Of a stretch of DNA of 9,361 nucleotides, positions 1 to 5,182 are shown one piece after another. The DNA is taken from contig CAZMAM010000043.1 of the NCBI GenBank assembly GCA_964564305.1, forward strand, positions 1 through 9,361. Reading direction: 5' to 3'. The translations under genes and the position numbers were made by a program. The DNA comes from RGIG1959 sp964564305 (GTDB taxonomy: Bacteria > Bacillota > Clostridia > Oscillospirales > Acutalibacteraceae). A model generated the notes under the pieces. It saw nothing but the letters and a program-made list of their open reading frames with translations, searched no databases and was not told the origin of the DNA. Every line of letters begins with the position of its first letter. Positions within the stretch are counted from its first letter, which is position 1.

Positions 1-16
1 TTTTCTCGATGTTCCT

Positions 17-25
17 ATTATACCA
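17..25 (-). promoter_or_regulatory. Extended -10 promoter, leftward out of window
   Basis: On the minus strand the sequence reads TGGTATAAT, a perfect TATAAT with an upstream TG (extended -10). No good -35 is seen at 16-18 nt, which is tolerable for an extended -10 promoter. It would drive a gene left of the window, divergent from the CLC gene. This is sequence pattern only; no transcript evidence is available. Confidence 0.4.
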
Positions 26-127
26 AACAAGTATTAACAAGATATTAAATTGACGCAATTTTTGCCTTTAAGCAGGAGTTTTTAGAGGTCACCTTAAAAA
101 AATTTTCTACAAAACAGTTCCGTAAGC

Positions 128-156
128 TTGCCATTGTGCGCACCATGATGTATGAT
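128..156 (+). promoter_or_regulatory. Sigma-A-type promoter of the CLC transporter gene
   Basis: TTGCCA (128-133), a 17-nt spacer and TATGAT (151-156) match the sigma-A consensus well. Transcription would start near 163. The in-frame ATG at 136 therefore lies upstream of the transcript, and translation must begin further down, at 220. The leader of about 57 nt is too short for a fluoride riboswitch, and none of its conserved features is visible. Confidence 0.55.
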
Positions 157-219
157 TGCGGTGTACCGGTTGCCGAACACGGGATGCCGTACAAAACATG
201 GAATGGGAGACAAAGAAAG

Positions 220-1467
220 ATGAACCGTAAACGGGGAAGGGACGCGCTGCAGACGTTAAAAACCGTCGGAATCTGGCTTGCGGTCGGGCTGGTGATCGGT
301 ACGGTTTGCGGCGGAATCGGCGCGGCGTTCACCCGATGTGTCACACTAGCCAACACGCTGTTTGTTTCCCACGGATGGCTGCTGTGGCTGCTTCCAGTTG
401 CCGGAATAGTCATTGTGCTGCTGTATACATGTTTCGGGATGCTGCAATCCTCCGGAACGGACGGAATTTTGGAAGCGGTGCGCACCGGGGAAACGGTGCG
501 CTTTGCCACCGCTCCGTTGATTTTTATCGGAACGGTTCTGACCCACCTGTGCGGCGGATCCGCCGGAAGAGAAGGCGCAGCGCTGCAATTAGGAGGATCC
601 GTCGGCGCTCTGTTCGGCAAGGTATGCCGCTTGCAACAGCGTGACAGAGGGGTAGCGATACTTTGCGGCATGAGCGCTCTGTTTGCCGCACTGTTCGGCA
701 CACCGGTCACCGCCGTCTTTTTTGCTTTGGAAGTGGTCAGTGTGGGGGTGATGTACTACGCCGCCCTGTTGCCTTGCCTGACGGCTTGCCTGACCGCTTT
801 CGGAATCGCCAAAATACTGGGCGGAGAATCCATGCATTTTTCGGTGGAAATGCCCGCCGCAGATTTTTCGGCGCTCTGGCGCACAGCGGTACTCGCGGTG
901 CTGTGCGCGGGCGTGAGCATTTTGTTCTGTGAATCGCTGAAACTGATCGGAAAATTTTTCCGCAAACAATTTGAAAACCCGTTTCTCCGCATTACCGTTG
1001 GCGGTATTGCCGTTATCCTGCTGACACTTCTGTGCGGAACACGGGATTATAACGGTTCCGGTATGAATGTAATACAGCGGGCGGTGGCGGGAGACGCCGA
1101 CGCCGGAGCGTTTCTATGGAAAATTCTGTTCACCGCAGTTACCGTCGGGTGCGGATTCAAAGGCGGAGAAATTGTTCCGACACTGTTCATCGGCGCGACA
1201 TTCGGGTGCCGTGCCGGAGAACTGCTGGGACTGAATCCGTCGGTCGGCGCGGCAATCGGCATGACTTCCGTTTTTTGCGGCGTGGTCAACTGCCCGGTCG
1301 CCTCTCTGGCACTGAGCGTAGAATTATTCGGTGCAAACGGCCTTTTGCTTTTTGCGGTTGCCTGCGCTGTCAGTTACGCACTTTCCGGTTATTTCAGCCT
1401 GTATCACAGCCAGCATATCGTATATTCCAAACTGCACGCTGAATTTATCGACCGCCTCGCCGATTAA
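220..1467 (+). CDS. CLC-family anion transporter, possibly fluoride/proton (CLC-F-like)
   Basis: Multi-pass inner-membrane protein of 415 aa that would move a halide across the membrane, possibly exchanging F- for H+. The start at 220 has GGGAGA 9 nt upstream; the longer frame from 136 would begin ahead of the promoter. Seen: a hydrophobic helix-rich chain; HLCGGSAGREGAALQLGG around residues 109-126, containing the gating glutamate (about E118) of CLC motif 2; GCGFKGGEIVPTLFIGATFG around 310-329, corresponding to motif 3; and a C-terminal SGYFSLYHSQ near 389-398. The classical GSGIP chloride motif is replaced by SSGTDGILEAV (about 77-87). From memory of the family, THLxGGSAGREG plus FKGGExxP is typical of the CLC-F branch, where GREGT is usual; here it is GREGA. 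There are no C-terminal CBS domains. Family assignment is firm; fluoride specificity is inferred. Confidence 0.88.
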   Translation: MNRKRGRDALQTLKTVGIWLAVGLVIGTVCGGIGAAFTRCVTLANTLFVSHGWLLWLLPVAGIVIVLLYTCFGMLQSSGTDGILEAVRTGETVRFATAPLIFIGTVLTHLCGGSAGREGAALQLGGSVGALFGKVCRLQQRDRGVAILCGMSALFAALFGTPVTAVFFALEVVSVGVMYYAALLPCLTACLTAFGIAKILGGESMHFSVEMPAADFSALWRTAVLAVLCAGVSILFCESLKLIGKFFRKQFENPFLRITVGGIAVILLTLLCGTRDYNGSGMNVIQRAVAGDADAGAFLWKILFTAVTVGCGFKGGEIVPTLFIGATFGCRAGELLGLNPSVGAAIGMTSVFCGVVNCPVASLALSVELFGANGLLLFAVACAVSYALSGYFSLYHSQHIVYSKLHAEFIDRLAD

Positions 1468-1544
1468 ACATTACTGAAAAATCCGTACCCGCCGACTTCT
1501 CCGCACTTTCGGTTTTCTATTTCATATACGCATCGTTTCACCGG

Positions 1545-1574
1545 TTGACTGCACCGAAACATACCGGGTATGAA
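1545..1574 (+). promoter_or_regulatory. Possible nth promoter overlapping the terminator stem
   Basis: TTGACT (1545-1550), an 18-nt spacer and TATGAA (1569-1574). The -10 would sit in the left arm and loop of the CLC terminator, so a transcript starting near 1581 would carry little of that hairpin. The -10 is a 4/6 match, so this is tentative; no better candidate is seen in the short gap before nth. Confidence 0.25.
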
Positions 1575-1589
1575 TACCCGGCATTTTTT
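1564..1589 (+). terminator. Rho-independent terminator after the CLC gene
   Basis: An 8-bp perfect inverted repeat CCGGGTAT-GA-ATACCCGG (1564-1581) is followed by CA and six Ts (1584-1589). It lies about 100 nt after the CLC stop codon and 50 nt before nth, so it separates the two transcription units. The rest of the 1468-1639 gap holds only a possible nth promoter. Confidence 0.75.
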
Positions 1590-1624
1590 GAATCACTTTG
1601 TTGTGCCAACACGGCTTGCCCGTT

Positions 1625-1632
1625 AAAGGAGG
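1625..1632 (+). promoter_or_regulatory. Ribosome binding site that fixes the TTG start of nth
   Basis: AAAGGAGG is a near-perfect anti-16S complement, 7 nt ahead of TTG at 1640. No comparable site precedes the in-frame ATG at 1598, so the TTG is the likelier initiation codon. Confidence 0.8.
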
Positions 1633-1639
1633 CATTCTC

Positions 1640-2272
1640 TTGACGCAAAAGCAAAAGCGCGCCCAAAAAACAGTGAATATTTTAAAGGAGCGATATCCGC
1701 AGGCTGTCTGCTCTTTGGAAACCCGCTCCCCATTTGAACTGCTGGTTTCGGTTCGGCTTTCCGCCCAATGCACCGATAAACGGGTGAATACCGTTACACC
1801 GACGCTTTTTGCCCGATACCCCGACGCCGCCGCCCTCGCCAAAGCGGACGTCCGGGACGTGGCAGAAATCATTCGCCCTTGCGGACTGGCGCATACCAAA
1901 GCGCGGGATCTGGTGGGTATGGCGCAAGCGCTGACGGAACGGTTCAACGGAGAAATTCCCTCCACGATGGAGGATTTGCTGACGCTTCCGGGCGTAGGTC
2001 GAAAATCCGCCAATCTCATCATGGGAGATGTTTTTCATATGCCCGGCGCCGTGGTGGCAGACACACATTGTATCCGATTGGCAAACCGGCTCGAATTATG
2101 CGACAGCACCGATCCCAAACAGGTGGAGCGACAACTTCGCGTCCTATTGCCTCCGGAAGAAAGCGGGGATTTTTGCCACCGCGCGGTACTGTTCGGGCGT
2201 GAAATCTGCACCGCAAGAAGCCCGCATTGCGGGGAATGCCCCTTAAACGCCTTCTGTCCCTTTCCAAAGTAA
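1640..2272 (+). CDS. nth: Endonuclease III (DNA glycosylase/AP lyase)
   Basis: Base-excision repair enzyme that removes oxidised pyrimidines and nicks abasic sites; cytoplasmic, 210 aa, about the length of E. coli Nth. The TTG start is chosen for its AAAGGAGG site; starting at the ATG at 1598 would add 14 residues of unlikely sequence. Seen: helix-hairpin-helix LPGVGRKSANL (about residues 116-126) with catalytic lysine K122; ADTHCIRLANR with catalytic aspartate D141; and a C-terminal 4Fe-4S loop C190-x6-C197-x2-C200-x5-C206. All hallmark residues are present, so it should be active. It lies alone behind the CLC terminator and runs head-on into mrp, sharing its last 30 nt with the end of that gene. 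The family identification is secure; E. coli-like substrate range is inferred. Confidence 0.96.
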   Translation: MTQKQKRAQKTVNILKERYPQAVCSLETRSPFELLVSVRLSAQCTDKRVNTVTPTLFARYPDAAALAKADVRDVAEIIRPCGLAHTKARDLVGMAQALTERFNGEIPSTMEDLLTLPGVGRKSANLIMGDVFHMPGAVVADTHCIRLANRLELCDSTDPKQVERQLRVLLPPEESGDFCHRAVLFGREICTARSPHCGECPLNAFCPFPK

Positions 2273-3073
2273 TTCCACCGAATCGACGGCGGGAGAAAGC
2301 TCTTCGCAGACCACCCGTTCGATTTTTCCCTCATCACACAGGCGGGCAATTTCGGGAGAAAGCGGAAGCCGCGCCAACATGGGAACGGAATCCTCCTCCG
2401 CCCGAGACCCGGCCGCCCCACCAAACAGTGAAATACGTTTTCCGCAGTCCGGGCAGACCAGATAACTCATATTTTCCACCGTGCCCAAGATCGGGATATC
2501 CATCATCCCGGTCATTTTTCGCGCTTTTCCCACAACCTGACGCACCAGCTCCTGCGGAGTGGTCACGATAATCACACCGTCCACCGGAACGGACTGGTAG
2601 ACGGTCAGCGGCACATCACCGGTACCGGGAGGCATATCGATATACAGCACATCCAACGCGCCCCACACCACATCCGACCAGAACTGCGTGACCGCGCCGG
2701 AAAGAACGGGGCCGCGCCATACCACCGGGTCGGTTGCGTCCGGCAACAGCAAATCAATGGACATGACTTTAATGCCCATGGCCGTTTCCTCCGGTATCAC
2801 CCCCATGGAAGAGCCTTTCGCCTTCCGGGTAATGCCGAATATTTTCGGAATGGAAGGGCCGGTGATGTCCGCATCCAAAATCCCCACCTGCGCGCCCCTG
2901 CGGGCCGTCAGAACCGCCAGCATCGCGGCAACAGAAGATTTGCCCACGCCGCCTTTACCGCTGGATACCGCCACAACTTTTTTAATCTCGCTGAAAGCGT
3001 TCATGGGTGCGTGAATATCCCGATCTTCACAAGATTCATTGCACGAAGAGCAATCGTGCGTACATTCAGCCAT
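2243..3073 (-). CDS. mrp: Mrp/NBP35-family Fe-S cluster carrier ATPase
   Basis: Cytoplasmic P-loop ATPase of 276 aa that carries and delivers Fe-S clusters to apoproteins (ApbC/Mrp/Nbp35 family). Seen in order: an N-terminal Cys cluster CTHDCSSCNESC (C4, C8, C11, C15); deviant Walker A SGKGGVGKS (about 38-46); LDADITGPSIP (about 66-76); Walker B region YIDMPPGTGD (about 144-153); and the metal-binding CPDC (C207, C210) that holds the cluster at the dimer interface. The ATG at 3073 follows AAAGGAG by about 10 nt; an in-frame GTG at 3082 sits against that site and is less likely. It is on the same strand as the dockerin gene but 418 bp away across a structured, element-bearing gap, so probably a separate unit. 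I see no convincing promoter in that gap. The 3' end overlaps nth tail-to-tail; Nth is a possible Fe-S client, though that link is speculation. Confidence 0.95.
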   Translation of the reverse strand: MAECTHDCSSCNESCEDRDIHAPMNAFSEIKKVVAVSSGKGGVGKSSVAAMLAVLTARRGAQVGILDADITGPSIPKIFGITRKAKGSSMGVIPEETAMGIKVMSIDLLLPDATDPVVWRGPVLSGAVTQFWSDVVWGALDVLYIDMPPGTGDVPLTVYQSVPVDGVIIVTTPQELVRQVVGKARKMTGMMDIPILGTVENMSYLVCPDCGKRISLFGGAAGSRAEEDSVPMLARLPLSPEIARLCDEGKIERVVCEELSPAVDSVELLWKGTEGV

Positions 3074-3139
3074 GATTTCCACTCCTTTGTCTATTTGGGC
3101 GTTTATTTTGCTCTCTACTGTTTTTCCGCCCGGCTCTCT

Positions 3140-3167
3140 TTGGCTTTCCGTTTGAGCGGAAAGCCAA
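3140..3167. other. Perfect 11-bp hairpin upstream of mrp
   Basis: TTGGCTTTCCG (3140-3150) pairs with CGGAAAGCCAA (3157-3167) around a 6-nt loop. On the mrp strand it lies about 70 nt before the start codon, in the likely leader. No T-run follows on either strand, so it is not a standard intrinsic terminator. It could be a leader structure, a processing site or an operator; function unknown. Confidence 0.55.
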
Positions 3168-3198
3168 GCATCGGTGTTTCCTTTACTCTCAAACCTGC

Positions 3199-3228
3199 CC
3201 CCTCGCGAAGCATAGACCGCGCGAGGGG
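3199..3228. other. GC-rich 9-bp hairpin upstream of mrp
   Basis: CCCCTCGCG (3199-3207) pairs perfectly with CGCGAGGGG (3220-3228) across a 12-nt loop. It is the second strong hairpin in the mrp leader region, 31 nt beyond the first. No T-run follows. The rest of the gap from 3074 to 3310 shows no credible gene or clear promoter. Confidence 0.5.
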
Positions 3229-3310
3229 CGAAATCCGTTCAGACGCTTTGCGCACCATTCGCCGTTCACGACATCGGTTGCCTGTGATGAACGCCGTACA
3301 ATCACTTCTA

Positions 3311-3485
3311 TGGCAATACCGCATAAAGATTGCCGTGCGTGAAGCAGGAGCGGATTTTTCGGCAGATGAAACAAAAATCGCAGGGAATGTTTTGTGTACT
3401 TCCGAGGATTTTTGTAATATATGACAGAAAAGACGCAAGCCGCTTGGGCGACAAAAGCGGTAGCCGGTCTTTTGCGGTGTTGCCC
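3311..3485 (+). mobile_element. MITE-like element, copy A (terminal inverted repeats, TA flanks)
   Basis: A 175-bp non-coding element. Its left end TGGCAATACCGCATAAAGA (3311-3329) matches the reverse complement of its right end, GGGCAACACCGCAAAAGA (3468-3485), at 16 of 19 positions. It is bounded by TA on both sides (3309-3310 and 3486-3487), within a longer CTAT direct repeat (3308-3311, 3485-3488), as expected for a TA target-site duplication. A second copy in opposite orientation lies at 4927-5105; the longest shared exact block includes GAAACAAAAATCGCAGGG (3368-3385). Inside is a potential stem TTTCG/TGAAA (3357-3361 with 3367-3371). It carries no transposase, so it would be non-autonomous. 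TA targets and short inverted repeats suggest mobilisation by an IS630/Tc1-mariner-type enzyme; that is inference. Confidence 0.72.
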
Positions 3486-3491
3486 TATGAT

Positions 3492-4775
3492 TTACCGCTT
3501 TTCTACATACCCCTTCGGTTCCTTAACGGAAGCCGAGGGGGTTTCACTTGCGGCAGTAGCGCCGGACTGCGGAGCACTTGAAGACGTCAGATCAGGCCGT
3601 GCAGCAGGAACTTCAGATTCAGAAACCACTTTTCCGCTTGCCTGCAGATACACTATGAGCGCATCCTGAATATCGACCATCTCATCCCCTGTGACATCCG
3701 CTACCGGAAGTTCAAACGAACACAGGCTGATTTTCCCGGCAACATATTTGTACAACCGGTAGGCGTCCGCCATATCCACCTCGCCGTCCGCATCCAAATC
3801 GCCGAGCACACCGGAGGCCTCATAGTTACAACCGGTAGTTGTTTCTGTTGAAGAAGACTCCGTGGCAGAAGATTCTGCCGACGTAACCTCCGTTGAGGGT
3901 GACAATTCTGTGGAAGAAGACTCTGTCGAGGTCAACTCTGTAGAAGCAGACAACTCTGTGGATGCAGATGATTCTGTGGAAGAGGACTCTGTTGAAGAAA
4001 ACGACTCCGTAGAAGAAGATTCAGTTAAAGCGGGATCTGTCGAAGAAGACGGATCTGTCGAAGGTTCGGATCCCGGCGCGGGACCGAAGAAAAGATAATT
4101 CAACACACCCTGCATCGTTCCGCCGTCGTACACACTTACTCTCTTAATATCAACATTATTAATGTTCTTAGTAGACATCGATTCCGATCGCAAATAATCC
4201 CGAATATCCCAGCAACCGGTTTCGGAACCTTGAACCAGATGGTTCATCCAATTTCCCATAAGCTCGTTGAATAGATTGCTCATTACCGGTCCGGAGGTAT
4301 CTGCCCCATCTCGGATCAAAGACCAATCTACCCGGGAAGAAACGTTGAAAGTTAGAGTGAAGCCAAACGTGCAAGAGCTATCCTCCGGCTGCTGAATGGA
4401 ATAATACAAATACGGTGTTTCGGTCAAATTCACGTTATCAAACAAAACCGGATCGGACCCCGACATATGGCCTGCATATTCAAAATCGGAAGTTATAGGA
4501 TAATTATCTCCCCATCCCGCTGCCTGCAGCAAATCCACTTTGGTGCTGACCTGAGGCGGGTTAGCGGCATAATGACGGAAGTACGGATTCGACGGCGTTG
4601 CGGGTTCATTTGGGGCAACCGACATTTTATTGATGTCCTCTTTCGTGACAATCACGGGACTCTCCACCGCGGCGCTTGCCAGCATCTGAGGCAAAACGAC
4701 CACCGAAAAGAGCATGGTGACCAGCATCGCCACCGATATCAGCAAAGCGGCAGATTTCCTGACATTGCGTTTCAT
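3492..4775 (-). CDS. Secreted dockerin-containing protein with unrecognised N-terminal domain
   Basis: Exported protein of 427 aa, likely docked onto a cohesin-bearing scaffold (cellulosome-like complex). The start ATG at 4775 has GGGAGG 7 nt upstream; upstream in-frame starts are rejected because the signal peptide begins here. Seen: a basic N-terminus (MKRNVRK), a hydrophobic core and a likely cleavage near ASAA (about residues 34-36); a region 37-234 rich in aromatic residues, with C135 and C188, not recognised; a Ser/Thr/Glu linker (about 235-314); a dockerin (about 322-384) with two calcium-loop repeats, GDLDADGEVDMADAYRLYKYVAGK and ADVTGDEMVDIQDALIVYLQASGK; and a Ser/Ala-rich tail of about 43 aa. 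C316 and C352 flank the first calcium loop and could form a disulfide. No catalytic motif is visible; the N-terminal part could be a carbohydrate-binding beta-sandwich, which is a guess. The dockerin call is firm; type I and the partner are inferred. No cohesin gene is in the window. Confidence 0.85.
   Translation of the reverse strand: MKRNVRKSAALLISVAMLVTMLFSVVVLPQMLASAAVESPVIVTKEDINKMSVAPNEPATPSNPYFRHYAANPPQVSTKVDLLQAAGWGDNYPITSDFEYAGHMSGSDPVLFDNVNLTETPYLYYSIQQPEDSSCTFGFTLTFNVSSRVDWSLIRDGADTSGPVMSNLFNELMGNWMNHLVQGSETGCWDIRDYLRSESMSTKNINNVDIKRVSVYDGGTMQGVLNYLFFGPAPGSEPSTDPSSSTDPALTESSSTESFSSTESSSTESSASTELSASTELTSTESSSTELSPSTEVTSAESSATESSSTETTTGCNYEASGVLGDLDADGEVDMADAYRLYKYVAGKISLCSFELPVADVTGDEMVDIQDALIVYLQASGKVVSESEVPAARPDLTSSSAPQSGATAASETPSASVKEPKGYVEKR
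3510..3541. other. Strong hairpin inside the last codons of the dockerin gene
   Basis: A stem of about 13 bp with one bulged base (G3532) and a 5-nt loop TTAAC (3523-3527): CCCCTTCGGTTCC (3510-3522) against GGAAGCCGAGGGG (3528-3541 including the bulge). It lies within the final 16 codons of the dockerin gene, 19 bp from its stop codon. The T-run on the plus-strand side is only three Ts and on the minus-strand side there is none, so terminator activity is uncertain. It may be a former or bidirectional terminator now read as coding sequence. Confidence 0.5.
3834..4073 (-). repeat. Degenerate STES/STEL-coding repeats (linker)
   Basis: About 80 codons made almost entirely of Ser, Thr, Glu, Ala and Pro in units such as SSTES, SASTEL and SSTEL. 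At DNA level the plus strand shows recurring TCTGTNGAAGAAGAC-like units of about 9-30 nt. The linker probably keeps the dockerin apart from the N-terminal domain and may be O-glycosylated. The repeats could change length by slippage. Confidence 0.8.
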
Positions 4776-4873
4776 ACCTGATCCTCCCTTTTGCATTGCA
4801 TATGCCGCAACAAAATAGCGATGATTTCGGGACAGTGAAGATGAGAGAGCATTCGCTATATTGCCGTGCTTAA

Positions 4874-4902
4874 AACATACCACTTTTTTCGAAGAAAATC
4901 AA
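4874..4902 (-). promoter_or_regulatory. Promoter of the dockerin gene
   Basis: On the minus strand: TTGATT (4902-4897), a 17-nt spacer and TATGTT (4879-4874). Transcription would start near 4867, leaving a leader of about 90 nt. The -35 lies 24 bp from the edge of MITE-like copy B. Both hexamers are fair matches to the consensus. Confidence 0.45.
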
Positions 4903-4926
4903 CCGTTGTGCCGGAAAAAATACATA

Positions 4927-5105
4927 TGGCAACTCCGCACAAAGACCTGACTTGCGCAATGCCCGCCCGAGCGGCTTTGCGTCTTTTCTATAATTTAGCC
5001 ACAAATCCTCGCGAATACACAAAGTATGCCCTGCGATTTTTGTTTCGCCTGACGAAAAATCCGCCTGCCGCTTTTCTGAACGGCCATCTTTGTGCGGTGT
5101 TGCTT
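4927..5105 (-). mobile_element. MITE-like element, copy B (inverted relative to copy A)
   Basis: A 179-bp non-coding element. Its ends TGGCAACTCCGCACAAAGA (4927-4945) and TCTTTGTGCGGTGTTGCTT (5087-5105) are inverted repeats at 16 of 19 positions. It has TA at the left border (4925-4926); the right border has TC instead, so any duplication has decayed. Read on the minus strand it aligns end to end with copy A, including the exact block GAAACAAAAATCGCAGGG (5046-5029) and AGAAAAGACGC. The inner stem TTTCG/CGAAA is kept, with a G-C pair where copy A has G-T. It lies between the divergent promoters of the dockerin gene and rsmA. Apart from it and those promoters, the 407-bp gap from 4776 to 5182 holds nothing I can name. 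Confidence 0.72.
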
Positions 5106-5127
5106 TCAATGCGGAAAATTTCGCCGC

Positions 5128-5156
5128 TTGCACAAAGCGGGTTTCTATGGTAAACT
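5128..5156 (+). promoter_or_regulatory. Promoter of the rsmA-polA operon
   Basis: TTGCAC (5128-5133), an exact 17-nt spacer and TAAACT (5151-5156), with a start expected near 5163 and a leader of about 20 nt before rsmA. It sits 22 bp outside MITE-like copy B. It probably serves all three genes downstream, since no terminator is seen between them. Confidence 0.55.
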
Positions 5157-5182
5157 GACAGTACCGAAACGGGAGGCACAAC

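Noticed and set aside
47..63. AAATTG/CAATTT palindrome followed by Ts as a terminator
   Set aside because: The stem is 6 bp and AT-rich; too weak to count without other support.
136..219. ATG at 136 as the start of the CLC gene
   Set aside because: It lies upstream of the expected transcription start near 163 of the TTGCCA-17-TATGAT promoter and has no ribosome-binding site; the ATG at 220 has GGGAGA at good spacing.
163..219. Fluoride riboswitch ahead of the CLC gene
   Set aside because: The leader is about 57 nt and shows none of the conserved pseudoknot sequence of the crcB motif.
3011..3438. Frames of 107-137 aa on both strands in the mrp-dockerin gap
   Set aside because: They run across hairpins and the element, have no recognisable protein features or ribosome-binding site, and one overlaps the start of mrp.
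3862..4098. Plus-strand frame rich in Asp/Glu/Ser/Val across the linker
   Set aside because: It is the antisense shadow of the Ser/Thr/Glu repeat in the dockerin gene; low complexity keeps it open.
4981..4994. TATAAT at 4989-4994 inside copy B as a promoter
   Set aside because: No -35-like hexamer lies 16-18 nt upstream, there is no TG extension, and the box is not preserved in copy A.
4866..5153. Plus-strand 95-aa frame through copy B, with a similar peptide (NPREYTKY...) readable in copy A
   Set aside because: The two copies match at DNA level but upstream they fall in different frames, and no ribosome-binding site or shared start exists; the similarity is explained by the repeated element.
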